This document shows, one piece after another, positions 8,541-17,488 of a stretch of DNA of 64,000 nt. Every line of letters begins with the position of its first letter. The first letter of the stretch is position 1. Below the pieces are notes generated by a model. The model was not told the DNA's origin and did not search any database. It saw nothing but the letters and a program-made list of their open reading frames with translations. A program made the position numbers and the translations under genes. Origin of the DNA: JBEIFW01 sp046081125 (GTDB lineage: Bacteria; Actinomycetota; Acidimicrobiia; Acidimicrobiales; Ilumatobacteraceae); the NCBI GenBank assembly GCA_046081125.1, contig JBJTVH010000068.1:1-64000 (forward strand), written 5' to 3'.

Positions 8541-10342
8541 CAGCCGTCGGACCCGCCGGGCGGCTCGAGCGCCAGCGTGGCCGCAGCCAGGACTTCGGCA
8601 TCGGCGGGAGGGCTGATGCTGCGAAGGTCGTAGAAGGCATACCGGCCGTCGGCGCTCTGCGTCGACGGTTCGCCGAGCACGGAGCGCCACGGCGCCTCGA
8701 CCTCCCCCGGCACACGGTCCCCCCGGCGATCGACGACGACCCCGGCGATGCCGACGGCCCGGACCCGCGCGGCCTGCTCCGCCGCCGGCATCGACGCCAG
8801 TGCGCACGGCCAGTCCGGGTGACGGCCACGCATGAACCCCCAGGTCCACCGCAGGGTCGGCGCGTGGACGTACCCCAAGGCCCCGTCGTAGGGCCCGATG
8901 TCCAACCGGTTGGGCATCTCGGGGAACGGGAGGTGGGGGGCGACGAGCACCCCTGCGCCGTCGCCGATCCGGGCCCGCACGTCGGCGAAGAACGACGCAT
9001 CGTTCGACCACCTCGCCGCTGCGGCCGCGTACGGCGGGACGTCGGCGGGTGCGGTCTGGTCGAGCCAGCCGACCGACCCGACCGCAAGCGCCGCGACCGC
9101 GGTCACGGTGCCGACCGGCCAGCCCCGACGGGCGGCGAGCCGACCGGCGAGCCGTTCGACGACGACCAGGACCGCCGCCAGTGCAACGAAGGCGACGAGG
9201 ACCGAGATCCGGTTCCAGGACCGGATCCCGGTAAGGCCAGCGGCCGAGAGCAGGTAGGAGAAACCGCTGACGGTTGCCACCAGGATCGACACGACGGCCA
9301 GCAGGGCCAGCCGACGCAGCCGTGCCTCGACACCGCGGCCGGCGATCGCGACGACGAACACGACGAACAGCATGCTGAGCCCGGCGGCGCCGACCAGTCC
9401 GAGCGCCTGCCCCTCCTCGGACGGCACCACCGTGCCGCGGGCTTCGGCAGCAAGCGTGGCCAGCGCATCGACCCGGTGGCCGAGCCGCGGTGCGTACAGC
9501 TGGCTCACCCGGAGCCCGTAGAGCTCGGTCTCGCCCGGCGTCCGCCCGGCGACGCCCGGGTTGGCCCCGCTCCCGGTGAGTTCGACGAGCGACGGTGACA
9601 CGTTCAGCGCGAACGCCACCCCCGCGACCGCGATCATCGCCCCGGCGGCGAGGACCGGCTGCCACTGTCGCCGTTCGAGGGCGGCGACCACCCCGGCGAC
9701 GGCCACGAGCAACAGGGTGAACGCGAGGTAGTACGCCCCGGTCGAGGCCAGCCCGACCAGACCGGCGACGACCCACCACCACCGGCGGTCCCGCCACGGC
9801 GGCAGATCGTCGAACAGCGCCAGGGCGAGCAGTACCGACACGGGCACCAGCGCGTACGACGACAGGAGCAGGTGCACCTCGTTGCGGGCGAAGTGGTAGG
9901 GCGCCACGGCGTAGAGCACCGCACCCACCATCGCGGTCGCTCGCCCGAGACCGAGGCGCCGCAGGGCCACGCACGCCACTGCGGCCACCATCGGAAAGGT
10001 GACCAGGTAGAACGCATTGACCGCCGCCCCCGGCGAGCCGGTCACGGCAGCGAGGATCCGCAGGAGCAACCAGTTCGCGTTGTCGAACCCTTGGGGGAGG
10101 TCGTGCAGCCGCTGGCCGAACGGGAAACCCAGGTGGTCGTTGGTGAGGTAGCCGTCGCCCTGCCCGAGCGCTCGCGCCACCATCAGGTAGAAGCTGGCGT
10201 CGCCCTCGGCGACCCACGGGACCGACCAGCGGGCGCGCCACACCTGCAGATGGGCACCGACGGCGACGGTGGTGGCCAACGCCACGGCGGCCGCTTCGGC
10301 GAGCAGGATCCGAACCCGTAAGGATCCTGCCGGCGACGCCAC
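8528..10342 (-). CDS. Large polytopic membrane protein, probable GT-C-type glycosyltransferase
   Basis: A 604-residue protein with an N-terminal transmembrane segment, a loop with EGDASFYLMVARAL and GYLTNDHLGFPFG, then about ten further hydrophobic helices to residue ~430, and a C-terminal soluble domain of about 170 residues. Acidic residues after the first helix and the overall topology fit GT-C or YfhO-like membrane glycosyltransferases, though no family-defining motif is certain. The C-terminal domain (VGIAGVVVDRRG, RYAFYDLRSI) resembles the soluble tail of such proteins. It is divergent from the epimerase gene with a 54-base gap. I am confident it is a real membrane protein, less so of its enzymatic class. 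Confidence 0.7.
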   Translation of the reverse strand: MASPAGSLRVRILLAEAAAVALATTVAVGAHLQVWRARWSVPWVAEGDASFYLMVARALGQGDGYLTNDHLGFPFGQRLHDLPQGFDNANWLLLRILAAVTGSPGAAVNAFYLVTFPMVAAVACVALRRLGLGRATAMVGAVLYAVAPYHFARNEVHLLLSSYALVPVSVLLALALFDDLPPWRDRRWWWVVAGLVGLASTGAYYLAFTLLLVAVAGVVAALERRQWQPVLAAGAMIAVAGVAFALNVSPSLVELTGSGANPGVAGRTPGETELYGLRVSQLYAPRLGHRVDALATLAAEARGTVVPSEEGQALGLVGAAGLSMLFVVFVVAIAGRGVEARLRRLALLAVVSILVATVSGFSYLLSAAGLTGIRSWNRISVLVAFVALAAVLVVVERLAGRLAARRGWPVGTVTAVAALAVGSVGWLDQTAPADVPPYAAAAARWSNDASFFADVRARIGDGAGVLVAPHLPFPEMPNRLDIGPYDGALGYVHAPTLRWTWGFMRGRHPDWPCALASMPAAEQAARVRAVGIAGVVVDRRGDRVPGEVEAPWRSVLGEPSTQSADGRYAFYDLRSISPPADAEVLAAATLALEPPGGSDGCYGT

Positions 10343-10396
10343 GGCCCGGCACGGTAGTTGCGGCTAGCGTCCTCACGGGTTTCTCCCAGGTTCCGC

Positions 10397-11425
10397 ATGC
10401 GCCCCGCCGACCCCGCACTCGCCCCCTTCGCAGGCCGGACCTGCCTGGTCACGGGTGGCCTCGGCTTCATCGGGTCCAATGTCGTCCATGCCCTCGTCGC
10501 CGCCGGCGCCCACGTCCGGGTCGTCGACGCACTCGTCCCGGAGCACGGCGGCGATCGCCGGAACCTCGACGGGATCGCCGACCAGGTCGGGATCACCGTG
10601 GCCTCGATCGGTGACGCTGCGGCGGTTCGCCCCGTGCTCGACGGCGTCGAGTTCGTGTTCAACGTCGCCGGGCAGGTGTCGCACCTCGAGTCCATGAGCG
10701 ATCCGCTGCGTGATCTCGAACTGAACGCCCGCAGCCATCTCGCGTTCCTCGAGCAACTCCGTCACGAGCGGCCCGAGGCCACCGTGGTCCATACGTCCAC
10801 CCGGCAGGTCTACGGCCGTCCCCGCTACCTGCCCGTCGACGAAGACCACCCGACGGCACCCGTCGATGTCAACGGGGTCGACAAGCTCGCCGGCGAGCAG
10901 TTCCACCTGCTCTACCACGCAGTACACGAGCTGCGGATCTCAGCGCTGCGCCTCACCAACGTCTACGGCCCGCGCCAGAACCTGGCCAAGGACGGCCTCG
11001 GGTTCCTCCCGGTGTTCGTGCGACGGGCGTTGGCCGGCGAGACGATCTCGCTCTACGGCGACGGGTCGCAGTTGCGTGACTGCCTCCACGTCGACGACGT
11101 CGTGCGCGGTCTGGCCCTGGCCGCGCTGTCGCCCGATGCTCCCGGCGAGGTGTTCAACCTCGGCCATCCCGAGCCGCTGACGCTCGCCGACATCGCCAGG
11201 CTCACCATCGCGGCCGCAGGAACGGCGAGCGGGGTTGTCAACGTGCCGTGGCCCGTCGACCACGCGCGCATCGACATCGGCAGCTTCCACGGCGATTTCT
11301 CGAAGGCCAAGCGCATCCTCGGGTGGGAACCGCACGTCGGCTTCGTGGCCGGAGTCGACGATGCCGTTCGCTACTACCGGGCGCACGCCTGGGCGGTGCC
11401 GCCACGGCCGGAGCCCACCGCGTGA
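10397..11425 (+). CDS. NAD-dependent sugar epimerase/dehydratase (extended SDR)
   Basis: A 342-residue extended SDR, probably acting on a nucleotide sugar. The ATG at 10397 is preferred over an upstream in-frame start because the Rossmann motif TGGLGFIGS then sits near residue 20. Other landmarks are HTSTRQVYG and RLTNVYGPRQ with RDCLHVDDV. The usual catalytic YxxxK is instead N159-GVD-K163: Asn replaces Tyr. The surrounding DVNGVDKLAGE is consistent within itself, and I recall a group of surface-polysaccharide epimerases with Asn here, so this is probably a subfamily trait rather than damage. It is the first gene of a coupled three-gene set with an aminotransferase and a GT2 enzyme. Confidence 0.85.
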   Translation: MRPADPALAPFAGRTCLVTGGLGFIGSNVVHALVAAGAHVRVVDALVPEHGGDRRNLDGIADQVGITVASIGDAAAVRPVLDGVEFVFNVAGQVSHLESMSDPLRDLELNARSHLAFLEQLRHERPEATVVHTSTRQVYGRPRYLPVDEDHPTAPVDVNGVDKLAGEQFHLLYHAVHELRISALRLTNVYGPRQNLAKDGLGFLPVFVRRALAGETISLYGDGSQLRDCLHVDDVVRGLALAALSPDAPGEVFNLGHPEPLTLADIARLTIAAAGTASGVVNVPWPVDHARIDIGSFHGDFSKAKRILGWEPHVGFVAGVDDAVRYYRAHAWAVPPRPEPTA

Positions 11426-12483
11426 TCCCGGTCGTCGATCTCGCCCGGCGCGGGCTGCACCAGCGAGAGGCATTCCTCGTCGCCGTCGAGCGGGTGCTCG
11501 CCGGCGGTCAGGTCCTGCTCGGGCCCGAACTGCGTGGGTTCGAGGAGGAGTTCGCCGCCTGGACCGGCCACGCCCACTGCGTCGCCGTGGCCTCCGGCGC
11601 AACGGCGATCCAACTCGCGCTGCACGCCGTCGGCGTCGGTCCTGGCGACGAGGTGATCGTCCCGGCGCACACCGCCGTGCCGACCGCCTCGGCGGTGTGC
11701 GCCCTCGGCGCCGTCCCGGTGCCGGCCGACGTGGACCCCGACACGGCGACACTCGATCCGGTCTCGGCCTGCGCCGCGCGCAGCGAACGCACCCGGGCCG
11801 TGGTGCCGGTCCACCTCTACGGTCATCCGAGCCAGCTTCCGGACCTCGGGGTGCCGATCGTCGAGGACGCCGCCCAGGCCCACGGGGCGCTCACGCCCGG
11901 TTCCGGTTCTGCGGCGGTCGCCTACAGCTTCTACCCGACCAAGAACCTCGGCGGGATCGGCGACGGCGGTGCAGTCGTCACCGAGGACGCAACGATGGCC
12001 GAGCGCCTTCGCCGCCTGCGGGTCCACGGGATGGCCGAGCAGTACGTGCACACCGAGATCAGCCAGAACTTCCGGATGAGCGAGATCGAGGCCGCCTGGC
12101 TCCGGCTGAGCCTCGGTGAGCTCGAAGCCGGCAACGCCCGCCGCCGCACGGTCGCCGAGCGCTACCAGGCCGCGGCACCCGGGCTGCGCTGGCATCCCGA
12201 TCACCCCCGCCACGTGCGGCATCTGTGCGTGGTGCGGGTCGCCGACCGGGAGCGGTTCCGGGCCGAGCTCGGCCGGGCCGGCATCGGCACCGGTGTCCAC
12301 TATCCGCTGGCGATCACCCAGCAGCCCGCCTACCGGCACTTCGCTCGGGTGCCGTGCCCACAGGCCGAGGCCTGGGCCGCCGAGTGCGTCTCGCTGCCGT
12401 GCTTCCCCGAACTGACCGACGACGAGGTGGACGCCGTGAGCACCGTACTGGCCGAGGTTGCCGACCACGCGTGGGCTCGATGA
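11422..12483 (+). CDS. DegT/DnrJ/EryC1/StrS-family sugar aminotransferase
   Basis: A 353-residue PLP enzyme that would transaminate a keto-sugar nucleotide. The PLP Lys is K174 in FYPTKNLGG; SGATAIQLAL and PIVEDAAQAHG are further family motifs, the latter holding the Asp that contacts the pyridine nitrogen. The GTG start overlaps the epimerase TGA as GTGA, and the stop overlaps the next ATG as ATGA, so the three genes are translationally coupled. With the epimerase this suggests synthesis of an amino sugar for a surface glycan; the sugar cannot be specified from sequence. Confidence 0.88.
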   Translation: MIPVVDLARRGLHQREAFLVAVERVLAGGQVLLGPELRGFEEEFAAWTGHAHCVAVASGATAIQLALHAVGVGPGDEVIVPAHTAVPTASAVCALGAVPVPADVDPDTATLDPVSACAARSERTRAVVPVHLYGHPSQLPDLGVPIVEDAAQAHGALTPGSGSAAVAYSFYPTKNLGGIGDGGAVVTEDATMAERLRRLRVHGMAEQYVHTEISQNFRMSEIEAAWLRLSLGELEAGNARRRTVAERYQAAAPGLRWHPDHPRHVRHLCVVRVADRERFRAELGRAGIGTGVHYPLAITQQPAYRHFARVPCPQAEAWAAECVSLPCFPELTDDEVDAVSTVLAEVADHAWAR

Positions 12484-13211
12484 GCGCACCCCGGAACCCG
12501 CTCGTGACGAGCGTGTCAGCGTTCTTTCCCTGTTACAACGACGAGCTGTCGATCCCGAAGATGGTCCGCGACGTGCACGCTGCGCTCGAGGCCTCCGTCC
12601 CCGACTTCGAGGTCATCGTCGTCAACGACGGCTCGAAGGACGGCTCGCTCGCCGTGCTCCACGACCTGCAGCGTGAATTGCCCCGGCTCGTCGTGGTCGA
12701 CCACGAGGTCAACCGGGGCTACGGCGGCGCGTTGATCTCCGGCTTCGGCGCCGCATCAAGGGAGTGGGTCTTCTACACCGACGGCGACGCGCAGTACGAC
12801 GCCTCGGAGGTCGTTCGGTGCATCGATGCCGTCACGCCGACCACCGACGTCGTCCAGGGGTTCAAGCTGGGCCGAGGCGATCCTTGGTACCGCAAGGTGA
12901 TCGGCCGGGTATACCACCACGTGGTCAAGGTCTTGTTCCGCCTCCACGTCCGGGACACCGACTGCGATTTCCGGTTGATCCACCGTCGGGTGCTCGACCG
13001 GGTCACGCTCCGGTCCACCAGCGGCGTGATCTGCGTCGAGATGATGCGCTCCTTCGAAGCGGCCGGCGCGCGGTTCGTCGAGGTCGGCGTCAGTCACTTC
13101 CACCGGCCGCACGGCCGCAGCCAGTTCTTCCGTCTTCCGGCGATCGCCCGCTCGGCGCGCCAGTTGCTGCAACTCTGGTGGCGCATGATGGTCCGTCACC
13201 GGCCCGCCTGA
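12480..13211 (+). CDS. GT2 glycosyltransferase, polyprenyl-phosphate type
   Basis: A 243-residue GT-A enzyme of family 2. It shows AFFPCYNDE at the start, VIVVNDGSKDGS for nucleotide binding, YTDGDAQYD as the metal-binding DxD region, and the DPM1-like DTDCDFRLIHRR segment. No C-terminal membrane helices are present, so it probably works on a polyprenyl-phosphate at the inner membrane face, the donor later used by GT-C enzymes such as the two nearby polytopic proteins. The ATG overlaps the upstream stop (ATGA), which fixes the start. Last of the coupled epimerase-aminotransferase-GT2 set. Confidence 0.88.
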   Translation: MSAPRNPLVTSVSAFFPCYNDELSIPKMVRDVHAALEASVPDFEVIVVNDGSKDGSLAVLHDLQRELPRLVVVDHEVNRGYGGALISGFGAASREWVFYTDGDAQYDASEVVRCIDAVTPTTDVVQGFKLGRGDPWYRKVIGRVYHHVVKVLFRLHVRDTDCDFRLIHRRVLDRVTLRSTSGVICVEMMRSFEAAGARFVEVGVSHFHRPHGRSQFFRLPAIARSARQLLQLWWRMMVRHRPA

Positions 13212-13225
13212 GCGAGGATCGCCGC

Positions 13226-13591
13226 ATGCGCACCCTGCCCCGCCCCGGCGCCCTGCTCGTTGCGATCGTCCTCGGGCTGCTCGCCGCCGTGAGCACCGCT
13301 GCGGGCCCCGCGGCCGCCCAGACCGCCAGCACGGCCCCGCTCCCGACCGCACCTGCCTCGCCGGCCTCGACAGCCCCTCTGCCGACCGCACCTCGACCCA
13401 CCGCAGCTGGCGCCGAGGGCAACAGCCTCCCGCGGCCCAACTCCGGCGCCGAGCCGCAAGCCTCGGGCGACCGAGGCGGGTGGGCACAGCTCGTGCTGAT
13501 GGTGCTGGTGTTCGCCGCCGTTGCCGCCGTCATCGGGCGGATCGCCTGGGCCACGAGCAAGCGCACCCGGGCTAAGGCCAGCGGGGTCTAG
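13226..13591 (+). CDS. Small exported, membrane-anchored Ala/Pro/Thr-rich protein
   Basis: A 121-residue protein that I do not recognise as a named family. It has an N-terminal signal peptide (about 6-31, ending AGPAAAQ), a low-complexity segment with STAPLPTAP twice, and one transmembrane helix near 90-110 followed by a basic tail (SKRTRAKASGV). The layout is a type I anchored protein with a disordered extracellular part of about 60 residues, a plausible glycosylation target. It starts 14 bases after the GT2 stop, so it is probably cotranscribed. Its TAG stop sits in a CTAG that is also the stop of the convergent hydrolase. Confidence 0.72.
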   Translation: MRTLPRPGALLVAIVLGLLAAVSTAAGPAAAQTASTAPLPTAPASPASTAPLPTAPRPTAAGAEGNSLPRPNSGAEPQASGDRGGWAQLVLMVLVFAAVAAVIGRIAWATSKRTRAKASGV

Positions 13592-14535
13592 CCGGCGCGT
13601 CGAGCGGCGAGCAGGTCCGAGCAGAACGCCGCCGTCCCCGACACGAGCGCGTGCGGCGCCTCCCACGGGACGAAATGACCGCAGTCCCGCAACAGGAACG
13701 GGCCCACGTGCTTGTCGAACACGACGGCCGCCATCCGGTCGAACGCCGGGTAGAGCACGTGGTCGGAGGTGCCGAACAGCACGAGCGTCGGGGTCCGGCC
13801 GTTGCGGCCGGTGCGCCCTGGTTCGCTGCGGGCCGACGGATGGAACGCGGACTCGTATCCACCGAACGAGGCGCGAAGCTTTGCGCCGTCACCGAACGGC
13901 TCGGCGTGGAACGCCGCAGCGTCGGCCGTGAACGACCCGGGATGGGCCCAGAAACGGCTGGCGTAGAACGTCGTGATGTAGCGCTGCCGCTGCGCCGGCG
14001 TGGCCAACTCGGCCGCCAACTCGTCGGGCTCGTTGCCCTGACGCCAGAAGTAGTCGGCCGCCTCCCGGGGTGCCCGCGTGCCGACGATCGACGCCATGCG
14101 TACCTTGTCGTACGGCAGCGGCGAGTTGAACAGGACCATGCGGTCGACCCATTCGGGGTGGCGGAGCGCGAGGTCCTGGATGACCGGTCCGCCGAGGTCG
14201 CCGCCGAGCAGCACGGCCTTGTCGTGGCCGAGGACGTCGTGGACGAGGGCGTACAGGTCACGGGCGTGCGCCGGCACGTCGTGGAACCCGTCGGGGCCGA
14301 CCTGGGAGTCGCCGAATCCCCGCAGGTCGGGCACGATCACCTCGAACCCGTTGCGGGCCAACGGTTCGATGACCCGCCAGAACACCCGCTTGGTCTCCGG
14401 CCACCCGTGTACGCACACGAGTGGCACCCCACCCGGGTTCTCCCGGACGTAGGCCTGGGCGAAGCCCCTCGGGGCGGCGGTGTGCACGGTGAACCGGGCG
14501 GGATCGAGATCGGGGTCACGGACGGGATCGGTCAC
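13588..14535 (-). CDS. Alpha/beta-hydrolase, epoxide-hydrolase-like
   Basis: A 315-residue alpha/beta hydrolase. The oxyanion motif is CVHGWPETK (HGxP), the nucleophile elbow is LLGGDLGGPV with Asp where lipases have Ser, followed by FGTSDHVLYP (acid) and DCGHFVPWEAP (His). An Asp nucleophile with HGWPE is typical of epoxide hydrolases and haloacetate dehalogenases, so the enzyme likely opens an epoxide or similar electrophile through an alkyl-enzyme intermediate. The GTG start was chosen because the divergent Nudix gene begins 19 bases away; a strong purine run lies immediately next to it. Substrate unknown. Confidence 0.85.
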   Translation of the reverse strand: MTDPVRDPDLDPARFTVHTAAPRGFAQAYVRENPGGVPLVCVHGWPETKRVFWRVIEPLARNGFEVIVPDLRGFGDSQVGPDGFHDVPAHARDLYALVHDVLGHDKAVLLGGDLGGPVIQDLALRHPEWVDRMVLFNSPLPYDKVRMASIVGTRAPREAADYFWRQGNEPDELAAELATPAQRQRYITTFYASRFWAHPGSFTADAAAFHAEPFGDGAKLRASFGGYESAFHPSARSEPGRTGRNGRTPTLVLFGTSDHVLYPAFDRMAAVVFDKHVGPFLLRDCGHFVPWEAPHALVSGTAAFCSDLLAARRAG

Positions 14536-14553
14536 CTCCCTACGCTGCCCGCC

Positions 14554-15114
14554 ATGACCGACCCGTTGCACACCTGGAGCGTCGGACTGCTCTCGGCCTG
14601 GGACGCCCCCGATCACGAGCAGGACCGTGCAAGGCGGTCGATGCTCGAACACCTCGACGCCCACCCCGACGGCGTGCGCCGCGCCTGCAACGCCGGCCAC
14701 CTGACCGGTTCGGCACTGATCGTCGACGCCACCTGGACCACTGCGCTGCTGCACCTCCACAAACGCCTGGCCCGGTGGCTGCAGATGGGCGGCCACACCG
14801 ACGCCGCCGACGACACCCTGGCCGACACGGCCCTGCGGGAGGCCGCCGAGGAGTCCGGCATCGGGGGCCTGGAGCTGGCCTCGGCCCGTCCTGTCGACCT
14901 GGACATCCACCCGCTCCACTGCCCTGCCGGGCATCCGAACCGGCACCTCGACGTGCGCTGGCTGGTCGTGGCGCCACCCGACGCCCGGCCCGTGGTGAGC
15001 AGCGAGTCGCTGGCACTGCGCTGGTTCCCGCTCGAGGCGCTGGCCGGTGGCGACGTCGACGCCGGTGAGAGCGTCCAGCGATTGGCCCGGCTCGCGCTCG
15101 CGCAGCGCCCGTAG
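14554..15114 (+). CDS. Nudix hydrolase
   Basis: A 186-residue Nudix protein. The Nudix box reads GHTDAADDTLADTALREAAEE, with the first Glu replaced by Asp and one extra residue before REAAEE, a spacing I associate with a common actinobacterial subgroup. The N-terminal helical part (residues 1-45) precedes strand ALIVDATWTTALL. Nudix enzymes cleave nucleoside diphosphates linked to another moiety; the substrate here is open. It is followed after 9 bases by the PLP decarboxylase, so the two may form an operon, and it is divergent from the epoxide-hydrolase-like gene. Confidence 0.85.
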   Translation: MTDPLHTWSVGLLSAWDAPDHEQDRARRSMLEHLDAHPDGVRRACNAGHLTGSALIVDATWTTALLHLHKRLARWLQMGGHTDAADDTLADTALREAAEESGIGGLELASARPVDLDIHPLHCPAGHPNRHLDVRWLVVAPPDARPVVSSESLALRWFPLEALAGGDVDAGESVQRLARLALAQRP

Positions 15115-15123
15115 TCTCCGGCG

Positions 15124-16530
15124 GTGACCCCCGAGGAGTTCCGCACCGCCGGCCACCAGCTCGTCGATTGGATCGCCGGCTACGTCACGGGCCTCGCCGA
15201 CGAGCCGCACCGGTTCCCGGTACGCAGCCCGCTCGCGCCGGGTTCGGTACGGGCACTGGTGCCCGAGCACCCGCCGACCGATCCCGAGCCGTGGCCCACG
15301 GTGCTCGCCGACCTGAACCGAGTCGTGGTCCCCGGGCTCACCCATTGGCAGCACCCGGCCTTCTTCGCCTACTTCCCGTCGAACTCCTCGTTCCCGTCGA
15401 TCCTCGGCGAGCTGGCCGCGGCCGGGCTCGGCGTGAACGGCATGCTCTGGGCCACCTCCCCCGCCGCCACCGAGATCGAGACCGCGATGCTCGACTGGAT
15501 GCGCGAGCTGCTCGACCTGCCCGAGCGGTTCGCGTCGAGCGGCCCCGGCGGCGGCGTCATCCAGGGCACCGCGTCGGAGGCCACCCTGTGCGCCGTACTG
15601 GCCGCTCGCCATCGGGCCATGGCCGCGGGCGCGTCGCTCGACCAGCTCGTTGCGTACGCCACGTCGCAGAGCCACTCTTCGATCGAGAAGGGGTTGCGGA
15701 TCGCCGGGATCCCGGCCGAACGCCTGCGCCTCGTGGAGGTCGACGCCGACTTCGCGATGCGGCCCGACGCGCTGGCCGCCGCCGTTGCGAGCGACCGGGC
15801 CGCCGGATTCATGCCGTTCGTCGTGATCGCCAGCCGGGGCACGACCTCGTCGATGGCGTTCGACCCGACGCCCGCCATCGCTGCGGTATGCCAGGCCGAG
15901 GGCCTCTGGCTCCACGTCGACGCCGCAATGGCGGGCATCGCCGCGCTCTGCCCGGAGCTGCGGTGGGTGAACGACGGCCTCGAGCTCGCCGACTCGTACT
16001 GCACCAACCCGCACAAGTGGATGGGGGTGAACTTCGACTGCGACCTGTTCTGGGTGGCCGACCGGGCCTCACTTCTGGCCGCGCTGTCGATCCTGCCCGA
16101 GTACCTGCGCACTGCGGCTGCAGAGGCCGGCCAGGTGATCGACTACCGCGACTGGCAGATCCCGCTCGGGCGCCGGTTCCGGGCGCTCAAGCTGTGGTGG
16201 GCGATCCGGTTGGAGGGGCTGGCGTCGTTCCAGGCGATGATTCGCCGGCACCTCGCCATCACGGACGAACTCGTGTCGTGGGTCGAGGGCGACGCCCGCT
16301 TCGAGCTGGCCGCGCCTGCGTCGCTCAACCTTGTGTGTGTGCGCCTGCGCGCCGGGGACGCCGCCACCGACGCCTTGATCGAAACCGCCAATGCCACCGG
16401 CGAAGCGCTGTTCACCCGGACCGTGCTGCACGGCCGCAGCGTGCTGCGGTTTTGCATCGGTGGCCGCGTCACCGAACGGGCCCACGTCGAAGCGGCGTGG
16501 GCCCTGTTGCAGCGCTGCGTCGAGCCCTGA
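15124..16530 (+). CDS. PLP-dependent aromatic L-amino-acid decarboxylase family protein
   Basis: A 468-residue group II decarboxylase. THWQHPAFFAYFPSNSS and MLDWMRELLDLP are strongly like tryptophan/DOPA decarboxylases; the PLP Lys is K298 in NPHKWMGVNFDCD, with HVDAAMAG preceding it. Length and motif order match full-length aromatic amino-acid decarboxylases, which release CO2 to give an amine, and some relatives are aldehyde synthases. GTG start chosen from the family N-terminus (TPEEFRTAGHQLVDWIA). It lies 9 bases after the Nudix gene. The exact amino acid is not predictable from motifs alone. Confidence 0.92.
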   Translation: MTPEEFRTAGHQLVDWIAGYVTGLADEPHRFPVRSPLAPGSVRALVPEHPPTDPEPWPTVLADLNRVVVPGLTHWQHPAFFAYFPSNSSFPSILGELAAAGLGVNGMLWATSPAATEIETAMLDWMRELLDLPERFASSGPGGGVIQGTASEATLCAVLAARHRAMAAGASLDQLVAYATSQSHSSIEKGLRIAGIPAERLRLVEVDADFAMRPDALAAAVASDRAAGFMPFVVIASRGTTSSMAFDPTPAIAAVCQAEGLWLHVDAAMAGIAALCPELRWVNDGLELADSYCTNPHKWMGVNFDCDLFWVADRASLLAALSILPEYLRTAAAEAGQVIDYRDWQIPLGRRFRALKLWWAIRLEGLASFQAMIRRHLAITDELVSWVEGDARFELAAPASLNLVCVRLRAGDAATDALIETANATGEALFTRTVLHGRSVLRFCIGGRVTERAHVEAAWALLQRCVEP

Positions 16531-16542
16531 TCCGCCGGTGCC

Positions 16543-17391
16543 TCAGGCCGGGCCGCCGTAGGCAAACAGCGGGGCCCGGCGCATCGCGTCGGCGCCGGCC
16601 TTGCAGTCCTCCGAGCTGCGGTGGCGCAGTCCACCGGGATCGATCTCGCGCCATCGCACCGCCGGCCCGTCGAGGACGATCTCGCTGACCCCGCACCGGC
16701 TCGGACCGAACTCCGCCGAGGGACTCGAGACGAATCCGGTCGACGGCGCCCACAGCGACATGAGCCCATCGTCGAGACGGAACACCGCCCCCCGGTGGAG
16801 ATGTCCCGAGGCGACGAAGCGGACCGGACCGGCGGCGAGCACGGCCAGCAGCGCCTCCCGGGACGAGAGCGGCACGGACCATCCGGGACGGTCCTCCCGC
16901 TCCGGCCGGCTCACGCACAGCGGCTTGTGCATGAACAGCCCGACGTGCTCGGGCCCCCGCAGTTCCTCCCGGAGCCACTCGTACTGCTCGGCTTCGTGGG
17001 TAGGAAGCTCACCGAGCAGCAGGTTGTCGATCCCGATGAGGCGCCAGTCGGCGACGTCGACGCTGAACCGGTCGGCTCCCCAGGTGGCCACGAACGCGTC
17101 GACCCGGTCGGGATCGACGCGTTGCCCCTGCCACGGGCTCGGGCCGCTGTCGCCCACGTCGTGGTTGCCCGGGATCGCGACGACGCGCGCTGTGATGCGC
17201 TCGTGCAGCCGCCGGGCGAAGATCCGGTCGTCGGCGTCGTCGGGATCGTCGAGGGCGATGTCGCCGGTGTTGACCACGACGGCGGGCGGATCGTCGTTCA
17301 ACCAGTCGACGACGCGATCGAAGTTCGCTGCGGCATAGGCCCGCGCCCCGGACAGGTGGGTGTCGGACAGCTGCACGATCCGCACGGCCAT
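16543..17391 (-). CDS. Calcineurin-like metallophosphoesterase (Icc/CpdA type)
   Basis: A 282-residue cytoplasmic metallophosphoesterase with all metal-ligand motifs in order: D10-T-H12, NTGD with D44, GNHD at 75-78, MHKP and SGHLHRG. This set matches class III cyclic-nucleotide phosphodiesterases such as CpdA/Rv0805, though the family also hydrolyses other phosphoesters. It lies tail to tail with the decarboxylase, with 12 bases between stops. The C-terminus (DAMRRAPLFAYGG) is not a recognised domain. Catalytic competence is likely; substrate is inferred only at family level. Confidence 0.9.
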   Translation of the reverse strand: MAVRIVQLSDTHLSGARAYAAANFDRVVDWLNDDPPAVVVNTGDIALDDPDDADDRIFARRLHERITARVVAIPGNHDVGDSGPSPWQGQRVDPDRVDAFVATWGADRFSVDVADWRLIGIDNLLLGELPTHEAEQYEWLREELRGPEHVGLFMHKPLCVSRPEREDRPGWSVPLSSREALLAVLAAGPVRFVASGHLHRGAVFRLDDGLMSLWAPSTGFVSSPSAEFGPSRCGVSEIVLDGPAVRWREIDPGGLRHRSSEDCKAGADAMRRAPLFAYGGPA

Positions 17392-17488
17392 GGCTCGAAC
17401 GGTAGGACGCCGGACCCTTCGTCCCGATGGCCTCCCGATGAACCCGGTCGGTACGTGTGATGAACCTCGGCAGCGACGTGCGGGGCCG

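Noticed and set aside
14554..16014. Upstream extension of the epoxide-hydrolase frame to 808 codons
   Set aside because: The extra part is antisense to the Nudix and decarboxylase genes and has no recognisable domain.
17392..17488. 97-base gap between the metallophosphoesterase and CoA pyrophosphatase genes
   Set aside because: I found no convincing small gene, hairpin or operator in it.
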